From assembly GCA_030837305.1 (NCBI GenBank), contig JAUPKT010000118.1, positions 1-12,763 on the forward strand: a DNA stretch of 12,763 nucleotides. Direction: 5' to 3'. Of this stretch, positions 1-7,179 are shown one piece after another. Position numbers and translations under genes: made by a program. A model generated the notes under the pieces. The model made no database searches. It had not been told where the DNA came from and saw nothing but the letters and a program-made list of their open reading frames with translations. Position 1 is the first letter of the stretch. Each line of letters starts with the position of its first letter. This stretch comes from Thermodesulfobacteriota bacterium. Lineage in GTDB: Bacteria > Desulfobacterota > Desulfomonilia > Desulfomonilales > Desulfomonilaceae.

Positions 1-70
1 CAAACGCCGGCACGGCAAACACGGTTGCCATTGCGGCCACGAACCCTATGAAAAGCAGACTTTTTCTCAA
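1..70 (-). CDS. N-terminal fragment of an exported protein (signal peptide only)
   Basis: Only the first 23 codons lie in the window. The start is TTG at 70-68, preceded by a strong AGGAGGTG ribosome site at 82-75. The visible peptide begins M-R-K-S-L-L-F-I-G-F and continues as a hydrophobic, Ala/Val-rich stretch ending near A-V-P-A-F. This is a typical Sec signal peptide: short positive n-region, hydrophobic core, small residues. The mature protein lies outside the window, so no function can be given. It follows the prepilin peptidase gene on the same strand after about 130 bases. It could be cotranscribed or have its own promoter. Confidence 0.6.
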   Translation of the reverse strand, partial: MRKSLLFIGFVAAMATVFAVPAF

Positions 71-202
71 AAAGCACCTCCTGATGAGCATGATTCCTTG
101 AACGCATCGATGTATTGACTGTTCATTTTTAAGCTTGCGGGCTGTGTGTTAGGGAAATGTTAGCTCCTGAATAAATTTTGGTGAGAAGATGAGTGCCGGT
201 GC
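71..202 (-). other. intergenic leader between prepilin peptidase and exported protein
   Basis: These 132 bases separate two minus-strand genes. They contain the AGGAGGTG ribosome site (75-82) of the downstream gene. I see no convincing terminator and no clear -35/-10 pair. Confidence 0.4.
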
Positions 203-997
203 TCACAGATAATCGGAGAGCATGTAGAAGTGATCCACAATACGTCTGCCTGCAAAGACATACAGGACTGCTGAAGTCGTCAGGAAAGGTCCGAAGGGAA
301 TCGGTGAAGTGGACTCGGAGCCCCTGAAGATGATACTGAAGATGCCCGTGATGGATCCTGCGAGTGATGAAAAAAATATGACAAAGAGAACCCCCTCAAG
401 ACCATTAAACGCCCCAATCATGGCAAGCAACTTAATATCGCCGCCCCCCAATCCTTCCGATCCCCGAATTTTTTGGTACACGAGCGCCGGCAAATAGAGG
501 ACGGCAGCACCGGTGATTGCTCCTACCAGAGAGGACTTCCAGTCCATGTGGGGAAGAAGTCCGACCGTTGAAACGACCAACCCCACTGCAATTCCGTTGA
601 GAGAGATCACGTCCGGTATGATCATATGCTCGAGGTCAATGAGGAATATTGCACACATGGCTGCGCAGAAAATCAGGAACACTCCGAATGTGGGGGTGAG
701 GCCGAATCTTAAATACAGGGCCATGGAGAGAAAACCTGCTAGAAACTCGATTATTGGATAGCGCAGGGCGATGCGACCGCCGCAGGATCGACACCGTCCT
801 TTGAGCAAAAAAAAGCTTATTATGGGTATATTGTCATAGAATTTTATGTTGTTCCCGCAATCAGGGCATCGTGATGGAGGATATGTGAGGGAACCACCCT
901 CGGGTAAACGAGCGATCACCACATTGAGAAAACTGCCCAAAATGGTTCCCAGAACGAAACACAAGAGGGCTTCTAACGCATGCAGTGATCCATACAT
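203..997 (-). CDS. pilD: type IV prepilin leader peptidase (A24 family, PilD/GspO type)
   Basis: This 264-aa integral membrane aspartyl protease should cut the leader peptide of type IV pilins or type II secretion pseudopilins at the inner membrane and N-methylate the new N-terminus. The N-terminal domain has the GSFLNV motif (residues 21-26) and two CxxC pairs (C44/C47 and C69/C72) that bind zinc in PilD. Both catalytic aspartates are present: D121 in IDLEH and D187 in GLGGGD. Several hydrophobic helices span residues 85-250. Length and architecture match the full bifunctional form, not the short archaeal type. The ATG start has AGGGAAAAG upstream at suitable spacing. It lies 57 bases downstream of the DprA-like gene on the same strand. 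No pilin or pilus motor gene is visible, so its substrates are elsewhere. The assignment is firm; the choice between pilus and secretion role is open. Confidence 0.95.
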   Translation of the reverse strand: MYGSLHALEALLCFVLGTILGSFLNVVIARLPEGGSLTYPPSRCPDCGNNIKFYDNIPIISFFLLKGRCRSCGGRIALRYPIIEFLAGFLSMALYLRFGLTPTFGVFLIFCAAMCAIFLIDLEHMIIPDVISLNGIAVGLVVSTVGLLPHMDWKSSLVGAITGAAVLYLPALVYQKIRGSEGLGGGDIKLLAMIGAFNGLEGVLFVIFFSSLAGSITGIFSIIFRGSESTSPIPFGPFLTTSAVLYVFAGRRIVDHFYMLSDYL

Positions 998-1054
998 ATC
1001 TTTTCCCTGAAAGCCGCATTTTCTTGGGACATTTTTTGGGTAGAGAATATATGT

Positions 1055-2734
1055 TCAGCGGAGAAGGTCAAGTTTATTGTATGTTTGACCATGAGGAGAC
1101 GGGAAATCGCTTTGACTGAGTCCTGGGATTCGCGGTATGCACACCAGGGTCTCCCAACATATGATCTGATAGTTGAATCGAGACCGCAAGAATGTCACAT
1201 CTTCTTTTGATGCCGCAACAACCACCACCTTATCGTGTGGTATATGGGCGAAACAGAGGTCACCTCTCAAGCGCCACTCGAGTTCGCCGGCCCACCGATA
1301 TCCTTTACTCCGGCTCACTTGAAAAAGGTATTTTTCCTGAGACGGCATGGCGTGGTATTCGTCAGGTAAACCATACGTCACCGGCTTTGCTCCAAGCTGT
1401 GCCAAGATTGCGGCATGAATGCCAACACCGTAAGGCTCGACGGACCAACTCCGTAATCCACGACGCCATCTCATGATGGATGACAGTTTCTCGGGAGGCA
1501 GTTCGCTGAAACAAACCACCGGTTCTCTCGTTCGGATAAGGCGATCCGATCCACGGATCCGTTGCTCGGAGAGGATCTTGCAGAGTGTGTCTCGACCGGA
1601 GTGGCCGGAATGCGGATCATTATTGAGAAGAGAATTCCAGTATTCAGCGAGACTTTGACCCGGCCAAGGTCCTGGAGCGCTCTTGGTGTAGTGATAAAGG
1701 AACGGCGGGACATCGGGTGGGGTAATTGTGTGGGTGCCTGGTTTGTCGTGACCGTCTCCGGCCGAATTTGCGTACCCCATTCCGGATCCGGGGCGCAACG
1801 GGCCATGGCCAAGAGTCGTGCTGGAATGAATCCCTACATACCCCTCACCTGAATGATTCGGGACCAGTCGGACTCTTTGTCTCGTTCTTCGTGGGGGCAT
1901 TGTATTCACCATCTGCACAGACACGCCGCTTTTCATTGCGTAACCGATTATTTTCTCCATGTTGCCCCCCGGCCTCACATCGACAGCGAACAGGGTTTCT
2001 GATAGCCCGGCGACTATTCTATCGCGGAGAAACATACCCTCAGCGGCAGAAATGGTCGTTTTTGGAGGGGTCGAGGTCACAAACAGGGTATTCTGAAGAT
2101 CGAAGAATCCGTTGTGCGTGTTGAGGAATTCCTGGAGACGATTCTCGTCGTCCATGAAGGGCAGAGCGCCTGGGCAGACTACAATGGTTAGCGACCCTCG
2201 ATTCAGTGTGGTCACTGCATTGTAGCCCGCGGTGCCATAGCTGGAGACAATGGTGTCGCCGGCCTGTGCAGTCAAGGAAACAATCGACTTGAGCGCCTCC
2301 AAGAAGGAGGAATGCGGCAGTCTTGCCAGGGACTGTCTGGAACACAATATTGCGGCTGTCGGGTTGGCGGCTGCGGCCGGATTTCCCCAGGCGAAAAGCA
2401 TACTCGGAAAATTTGGGATAAATACTCGCTTAGTCGCGAGACCGTCCGCCCTCAGGATGAACACCCCTCTTGATCCCCAGACGCGAGCCTTTTGTGCCGC
2501 TTCCTTTTGTGAAGCCGTTGTGTAACGGAGTAATGGTTTCTTTGTTTTCGTTGGCGATGATGCCGGGCGCACGTAATGCGCTACCATCTCTTCATCGTCA
2601 ATGTCGAACTCGGGAACAGCGGTTATGAGCCGAAGCTTGGCCTCAAGGTTCAAGACCCGGGATTTTGAGAGAATTGCAGTTAAGAAAAGTTTGCCGAGAT
2701 TGCGCGGGCCGGTGTGCCAAGTATCGTCATTCAT
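1055..2734 (-). CDS. DprA/Smf-like protein fused to a C-terminal AbiGi/DUF2971-like domain
   Basis: This is a 559-aa two-part protein. Residues about 85-280 follow the DprA/Smf Rossmann-like layout: PSMLFAWG (110-117) resembles the DprA P-x-LF-x-G entry, ILCSR (129-133) sits where DprA has VGSR, SSYGTAG (164-170) where it has SGxAxGID, TIVVCPGAL (183-191) follows, and FLRDRIVAGLSE (235-246) matches the DprA F-x-x-RNRIIAGLS motif. A Gly/His-rich linker (about 283-342) leads to a C-terminal domain with YHYT (347-350), VCFSELP (407-413), PYGVGIH (434-440), PVTY (451-454) and GELEWRL (483-489). That motif order is reminiscent of AbiGi and DUF2971 proteins. DprA normally loads RecA on incoming DNA; the altered glycine motifs and extra domain make that role uncertain. 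The start is ATG 2734 with a weak AGAAGAG site. A palindrome lies just upstream. The DprA-like part is fairly sure; the C-terminal assignment comes from motif memory only. Confidence 0.75.
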   Translation of the reverse strand: MNDDTWHTGPRNLGKLFLTAILSKSRVLNLEAKLRLITAVPEFDIDDEEMVAHYVRPASSPTKTKKPLLRYTTASQKEAAQKARVWGSRGVFILRADGLATKRVFIPNFPSMLFAWGNPAAAANPTAAILCSRQSLARLPHSSFLEALKSIVSLTAQAGDTIVSSYGTAGYNAVTTLNRGSLTIVVCPGALPFMDDENRLQEFLNTHNGFFDLQNTLFVTSTPPKTTISAAEGMFLRDRIVAGLSETLFAVDVRPGGNMEKIIGYAMKSGVSVQMVNTMPPRRTRQRVRLVPNHSGEGYVGIHSSTTLGHGPLRPGSGMGYANSAGDGHDKPGTHTITPPDVPPFLYHYTKSAPGPWPGQSLAEYWNSLLNNDPHSGHSGRDTLCKILSEQRIRGSDRLIRTREPVVCFSELPPEKLSSIMRWRRGLRSWSVEPYGVGIHAAILAQLGAKPVTYGLPDEYHAMPSQEKYLFQVSRSKGYRWAGELEWRLRGDLCFAHIPHDKVVVVAASKEDVTFLRSRFNYQIICWETLVCIPRIPGLSQSDFPSPHGQTYNKLDLLR

Positions 2735-2742
2735 GGAACTCT

Positions 2743-2757
2743 TCTGAACGGTTCAGA
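2743..2757. repeat. 15-base palindrome next to the DprA-like start
   Basis: TCTGAAC, one central base and GTTCAGA form a perfect inverted repeat 8 bases upstream of the ATG at 2734. On the mRNA its 3' arm overlaps the weak AGAAGAG ribosome site. It could be a repressor operator or a short hairpin limiting translation. Which of these applies, if either, is inference. Confidence 0.4.
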
Positions 2758-2997
2758 GGGTGATCATCCTTTGCAAAGAATCTCAGCTCCCAGGAGAGGT
2801 ATGTGGGCAGGCGCTCTGGAAGGCCCACAGGGAGCAAGGTCCTTACAATGCGCCAGTCTTCTCCTCCGTCTTATCTGGGCCATCCTTGACCAGAGTTTGA
2901 ATCTCGGTTTGTTATTTTTCACTCTGTTTTCCCTTGTGGATACGGGGAAAAGAAGCATGCCGCGAACTTTCTGGGGTTCAAGACATGAGGATCACTG
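2758..2997. other. intergenic stretch between the 113-aa gene and the DprA-like gene
   Basis: Including the palindrome, about 263 bases separate two minus-strand genes. Open frames here give arginine-rich, low-quality peptides without a good ribosome site, so I call no gene. I see no strong terminator or promoter. The gap is long enough for the DprA-like gene to have its own promoter. Confidence 0.4.
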
Positions 2998-3339
2998 TCA
3001 TTCAAAAAAGCTTTCCACGTCGTCTTCGACTGCGTAAACAGATCCGTCCTTGTCCACATAAAGGGTTAGGGTATCGGATATATTGTATTTCCATCCTGCC
3101 AGCACGATCACGCGCCCCCTCACCCTCTCTAAAGCGGCTATTTCCTCTTTCGATGCTTTCCAAGGTATCTCGTCTTGATCCAGAACGTAGTTGCCGTGCC
3201 AGTGAGTGGCATAGGAAGTACGAGTCTTCTTGAAGAATTCGTTCATATCTTGCCATCCCTCTGCTTCGGCAACTGCCGGCAAATCAGTTTCCTGTCGCAG
3301 AGGGAGAACCAAGAGCAATTTTTTTACGGCCTGTTTCAT
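2998..3339 (-). CDS. hypothetical 113-aa protein
   Basis: I do not recognise this protein. It is soluble-looking and mildly acidic, with no signal peptide or membrane segment. The sequence suggests an N-terminal helical part (residues 1-45), a middle helix with KEEIAALERVRG, and a C-terminal beta part containing LYVDKDGSVYAVEDD before the final ESFFE. That ending is vaguely like SUKH-type immunity proteins, but the match is too weak to assert. The start is ATG 3339 with AAGGA 8 bases upstream. It lies 69 bases downstream of rodZ on the same strand and 263 bases upstream of the DprA-like gene, so it may be cotranscribed with rodZ. Codon use looks ordinary, and I regard it as a real gene. Confidence 0.65.
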   Translation of the reverse strand: MKQAVKKLLLVLPLRQETDLPAVAEAEGWQDMNEFFKKTRTSYATHWHGNYVLDQDEIPWKASKEEIAALERVRGRVIVLAGWKYNISDTLTLYVDKDGSVYAVEDDVESFFE

Positions 3340-3408
3340 GCTGCGATCCTTGGTTGGAGGTTGTTAGTGCTTCAAAATGGCAGCTTTGGCTTTCACCTGA
3401 TGATCGCC

Positions 3409-4179
3409 TCACGGTAGAGTCAACGTGAGGGTTTGATTCGTTTTTCCCAATACAGGGTATTCTTTTCCATCATAGCGGATGCGGACACCGCCTGCGTTAC
3501 CCACCAAGATGTGAAAGGTCTCATGTGCGGTGAAAACCTGGATATCACCCGGTGCCATGACAAGTTCCTCAGGCGCACCGGTATCCGGCTCCACCCGAAC
3601 CCATGTGCCGGCAAGGGCTTTTATCTCCAGGACTTTCTTGCCGGGTTGTCTCCTGGGGGGATCTGCAAACGCACTCTTCTGAGGGGTCTGATCGCCAGGG
3701 AGCGTCGGTTTGGTGGATATGGTATTTGTGGCCACCTGTCCCACTACAGCGGGATATGACGTGCTGCGGCTTATTTCGTCGGGAAAGAACAGCCTCGTTA
3801 CTCCAGTCAAGACCAATATGATGAGGGAGAGGATCCCTGCACCAGTAAGGACGATGGTGAACAGTGGAGAGAAAATGAATGATCTCTTTTCGGCAACCTC
3901 GTGAAGGACAGGGTATTCGTCTTCAGAATATTCGGGCATTTCCCCCTCAGAGACAAAATCCTCAAATTTCTTTATTATTTCATTGGGATCCGCTCGCATT
4001 TCTTGAGCATAGGCTCTAATGAAACCTTTCACAAAGACTTTCGGGGGGAGAAGATCATATCGGTCTCTCTCGAGAAAATCCAAGTTTGCCACAGCAACTT
4101 TTGTGCTTTCGGAAATCTCTTCGAGAGTCTTGCCCTGGGACTCTCTTAGATTCTTGAGGTGTGCTCCGAAAGACTCCAT
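3409..4179 (-). CDS. rodZ: RodZ-like helix-turn-helix membrane protein (DUF4115)
   Basis: This 256-aa protein has the RodZ architecture. The cytoplasmic N-terminus (residues 4-75) is a Cro/HTH_25 domain: FGAHLKNLRESQGKTLEEIS opens it and LPPKVFVKGFIRAYA (44-58) is highly typical of the family. An acidic segment (77-97) precedes one membrane helix (about 104-127). A variable Pro/Ser/Thr-rich linker follows, and then a DUF4115 beta domain (about 179-256). In E. coli, RodZ links MreB to the cell-wall elongation machinery; many homologues are annotated only as helix-turn-helix proteins. The start is ATG 4179 with CAGGAA upstream. It is divergent from comEC across a 160-base gap and heads a minus-strand run including the 113-aa gene. 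The domain call is firm. The shape role is inferred from the family, because no mreB is visible here. Confidence 0.85.
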   Translation of the reverse strand: MESFGAHLKNLRESQGKTLEEISESTKVAVANLDFLERDRYDLLPPKVFVKGFIRAYAQEMRADPNEIIKKFEDFVSEGEMPEYSEDEYPVLHEVAEKRSFIFSPLFTIVLTGAGILSLIILVLTGVTRLFFPDEISRSTSYPAVVGQVATNTISTKPTLPGDQTPQKSAFADPPRRQPGKKVLEIKALAGTWVRVEPDTGAPEELVMAPGDIQVFTAHETFHILVGNAGGVRIRYDGKEYPVLGKTNQTLTLTLP

Positions 4180-4215
4180 GAGCGGATTCCTGTCCAGTTC
4201 TCTGTCTTGCCGCCT

Positions 4216-4234
4216 CCCCCAAGGTCAGTGGGGG
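4216..4234. repeat. short GC stem in the rodZ-comEC divergent region
   Basis: CCCCC (4216-4220) and GGGGG (4230-4234) flank a 9-base loop. The stem lies in the rodZ leader and upstream of the possible comEC promoter. No function can be assigned. Confidence 0.3.
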
Positions 4235-4239
4235 CACCG

Positions 4240-4268
4240 TTGCGTATTCTTTCGAAAAATTCTATAGA
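4240..4268 (+). promoter_or_regulatory. possible comEC promoter
   Basis: TTGCGT (4240-4245) and TATAGA (4263-4268) are separated by exactly 17 bases. The match to sigma70 consensus is partial: three of six bases and four of six. The site lies about 70 bases before the comEC ATG in the divergent gap. This is a weak call based on spacing and position. Confidence 0.3.
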
Positions 4269-4340
4269 GTAATGGAGTTAAAGATTGTTCGAATGCATGA
4301 GCGGCAACCTTAACTCTATTATCCTCATGCGTTGTTCTTG

Positions 4341-6950
4341 ATGTCGATTAGCACTCCCAGATGCGATGATCAAGATAATATTTCCCCGCATCCAAAGGTA
4401 TTTGGAATAAACCATATTATCAGGCTTGTTGGTCGTAGGCCCGCTGTCTTCATTGCCGTCTTTCTCGGATTTGGAATGCTGGTGGGAACCTACGTCTTAT
4501 CGATCTCCAGCACATATTTGTGGCTCCTTGTATTGGCTTGCTCTTTGGGGATCCTTCGGGCCCTGGTGATCAAAAGCACTCTCGGTGTTCTTTGTAGCGT
4601 TTCAGCAACCTTTTTTGCCGCAGGCATATTTTTTTCCGCTCAGGAAGATCGGAATGGAAGAGATTTCGAGCCACCCACTGATTTCACCACCATTGAAGCC
4701 GAGATCCGTAACACCCTGGCATCAGGCCCGGATTTCCGAACTTTTCTTCTGGCCCGGGGAACCTACGGGCCGGAACGGATAACGCTACCGGGATACGGCC
4801 GCGTCATCATCCGGCAGGACGAACTTGATGCAGTAGCGGGTGATCGGATTGCGTTTCGGGGACGCATCCGAAAACCAACAAACAGAGGGAATCCCGGTGA
4901 ATTCAACTGGGAGCTTGACTGTAAGACCAATGGTATTCGCTGGCTTGCTTCACTCCATTCGAAAACCCGTATCATCATCGTCAGCCGAGGCCCACGTTAC
5001 AACCCCTCCGCGATTATTTTCAAGATTCGTGAGAACATGAGCGCCTTTTTCGACCAAAACTCGGGGCTTTTTGTGCCCCAAGGTTATGAGGAAGACGTCA
5101 AAGCGATCTTGAAAGGAATTGTAGTGGGGGACACTGGTGAAATAAGCCCTCAGCTTTACAGGACTTTCTCCAACTCCGGCTTGGTCCATGCTCTATCGGC
5201 CTCGGGTGTCCACATAGCCATTGTAGCCTTTCTGGCAATCTGCATGGCAAAAGTGCTGTCACTCACCAGCCCCGGTTTGTTGCTTTGGGTTCCATTCAAG
5301 AAACTGTCAGCACTCCTATCTATACCCGCCATGATTTTCTACTGCCTCATTGTGGGGGCGCGTGTCCCCGCCATACGGGCAACGATCATGGGAGTGATGA
5401 TTGCCATAAGCTTTCTCGTTGAGCGCAAATGGGATTCATATAACGCCCTGGCGTGTGCAGCCGTGATGGTTCTCATCGTCTACCCCTTGTCCCTCTTTAC
5501 GCCCAGTTTTCAGCTGTCATTTTTTGCGGTGATGGGGATTCTCATGGTCTTGGGGCAGGGTGCACACACCACGGATTCGGAACGGATGCATGACCGCAAG
5601 CACTTGTTCGTGCAGGGAAAGAGTTTTTGGGAACGGTTCTGGGGACATGCAGTCGCTGCCGTGAAGTCTCTGAGGACTGTATTGCTCGCTTCACTGGGCG
5701 CCGTACTGGCTACAGCCCCTTTCATCTGGTATTTTTTCCATGGATTCCCAGTATATACACTCTTTGCCAACCTCGTGACGGACTTTGTCATGACCGGTGC
5801 CCTCGGACTCGGGCTTCTCGCCGGCATAGCGAGCCTCTTCAGCCCCTGGATAGGGTCTTTCATGCTCATACCGGCCGACTGGTGCTCATTCTACGTTGTT
5901 AAGACAGCAGAGATTTTCTCGGGTCTCCCCGGGAGCGTTCTCAGAAGGGCTCACCCCGACTTCGGTCAGATTATTACGATATCTGTGTTTGCGCTCAGCT
6001 TTCTTCTCATTCTCAGACAACCGTCACGAAAACACCTGAAACCGCTGCTGCTCATACTGTTTTTGAGCGCATCCATACTTGTCGTTACAGACCGTTTACG
6101 AACTCTTCAAGATGACCTGGTCGTTTACTTTCTCAACGTCGGCAAAGGGGATTCCGTCTTTGTCCAGCCTCCGGGTTCACGAGGTTTGATGGTGGATGGA
6201 GGTGTCGCGACGGAACACTTTGATGCAGGGCGAAGCATTGTCGTGCCCTTTCTTTACTGGGCAGGGGTGTCGGGATTGGATGGCATTGTGCTCACTCATC
6301 CGGACATGGATCACATGGGAGGTTTGTTGTCCGTCATGGGCGTTATTCGTACTCACAGGCTGTTGTGGAATCCGGTGGATTCAGGTTCTCATTTTCTTCA
6401 GCAGGTCTTGGCCAAAGCCCAGGAAAGAGGCGCGGGTGTTCATGCTGTATCGAGGCAGTCACCGCAGATGGACTTTCCACCCTCGATAATCACATTCCTC
6501 AACAGGTCAGTTGCTCGAGATGAGTTCGGGCGAAAGGGATACAAAACGAATGATGCATCAGTGGTTTTTCGCCTGGACCACGGAGAGACGTCATTTCTTT
6601 TCACGGGTGACCTGGAGGTTGCCGGGGAACAGGAGCTTCTCCAGTCCGGGGTCAATTTAAGGGCCGATGTTTTGAAGGTGGGACATCACGGGAGCAAGAG
6701 CAGCAGTTCTTATCAATTCCTTCAGGCGGTGAGACCGAGGGTGGCCGTGATATCGGCGGATTTCAACAGGACCGGCGGACTTCCCCATGAGCTTGTCATT
6801 GAACGGCTTGAGGCTCTCGGTTCCAAGGTCTTCTGGACGGGCCGAGATGGTGCGGTCACCGTCCTCTCTGATGGGCAGTCTCTCAGAGTTCAGGTCGGCA
6901 AAACAGGCGAAGCCACTTCTTTTACGAAGGCTTCCGAGCACCGACCGTAG
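4341..6950 (+). CDS. comEC: ComEC/Rec2 DNA internalisation channel protein
   Basis: ComEC forms the inner-membrane channel that carries one DNA strand into the cytoplasm during natural transformation. From ATG 4341 the protein is 869 aa. TTG codons at 4332 and 4338 in the same frame are alternative starts; none has a good ribosome site. The order is complete: N-terminal membrane helices, an extracellular OB-like DUF4131 region (about 100-210), a polytopic Competence domain with LSASGVHIAIV (near residue 285), and a C-terminal metallo-beta-lactamase domain. That last domain shows FLNVGKGDS (about 597), THPDMDH (about 652-658), FTGDLE (about 754) and VGHHGSKSS (about 780), so the metal-binding motifs of the MBL domain look intact. 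It is divergent from rodZ and close to the DprA-like and prepilin peptidase genes, which fits a DNA-uptake locus. The family call is very firm; competence in the host is inferred. Confidence 0.95.
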   Translation: MSISTPRCDDQDNISPHPKVFGINHIIRLVGRRPAVFIAVFLGFGMLVGTYVLSISSTYLWLLVLACSLGILRALVIKSTLGVLCSVSATFFAAGIFFSAQEDRNGRDFEPPTDFTTIEAEIRNTLASGPDFRTFLLARGTYGPERITLPGYGRVIIRQDELDAVAGDRIAFRGRIRKPTNRGNPGEFNWELDCKTNGIRWLASLHSKTRIIIVSRGPRYNPSAIIFKIRENMSAFFDQNSGLFVPQGYEEDVKAILKGIVVGDTGEISPQLYRTFSNSGLVHALSASGVHIAIVAFLAICMAKVLSLTSPGLLLWVPFKKLSALLSIPAMIFYCLIVGARVPAIRATIMGVMIAISFLVERKWDSYNALACAAVMVLIVYPLSLFTPSFQLSFFAVMGILMVLGQGAHTTDSERMHDRKHLFVQGKSFWERFWGHAVAAVKSLRTVLLASLGAVLATAPFIWYFFHGFPVYTLFANLVTDFVMTGALGLGLLAGIASLFSPWIGSFMLIPADWCSFYVVKTAEIFSGLPGSVLRRAHPDFGQIITISVFALSFLLILRQPSRKHLKPLLLILFLSASILVVTDRLRTLQDDLVVYFLNVGKGDSVFVQPPGSRGLMVDGGVATEHFDAGRSIVVPFLYWAGVSGLDGIVLTHPDMDHMGGLLSVMGVIRTHRLLWNPVDSGSHFLQQVLAKAQERGAGVHAVSRQSPQMDFPPSIITFLNRSVARDEFGRKGYKTNDASVVFRLDHGETSFLFTGDLEVAGEQELLQSGVNLRADVLKVGHHGSKSSSSYQFLQAVRPRVAVISADFNRTGGLPHELVIERLEALGSKVFWTGRDGAVTVLSDGQSLRVQVGKTGEATSFTKASEHRP

Positions 6951-7179
6951 CGAAGCCTGAATTGGGACTGAAAGAGATCCTTCGAGGAATTGTGACGATA
7001 GACAAAATGCTCCCAAGACGAGAAACGACAACGGGTTTTGGAGAAACCGTGTATAATGTCATGGACAGCCCAGTCATTGCCGGCCAAGATCAGATAGGGG
7101 AGATCACCATAAACACAGCGGGGCCGGTCTTCTTGAGACGCCGGTTGAGTAAGAAAGGTAGGTGAAGGTGGCACAGAAT
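6951..7179 (+). other. intergenic region upstream of the CoA-transferase
   Basis: This 229-base stretch contains a consensus TATAAT at 7052-7057 without a recognisable -35 at 16-18 bases. It also contains the AAGGTGG ribosome site (7165-7171) of the next gene. An imperfect stem (AGGCTTC 6928-6934 with GAAGCCT 6952-6958) spans the comEC stop codon but lacks a T-tract. Open frames here do not look coding. Confidence 0.35.

Noticed and set aside
1055..2734. Plain canonical DprA
   Set aside because: The SGxAxGID and VGSR motifs are altered and about 215 extra residues with a different motif set follow.
2764..2958. 64-codon minus-strand frame upstream of the DprA-like gene
   Set aside because: Arginine-rich, low-quality peptide, no ribosome site.
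6928..6958. AGGCTTC/GAAGCCT stem as the comEC terminator
   Set aside because: Large 17-base loop, no T-tract, and it includes the coding end.
6962..7165. 67-codon plus-strand frame before the CoA-transferase
   Set aside because: It starts with TTG without a ribosome site, overlaps the next gene's start region, and gives a peptide of no recognisable character.
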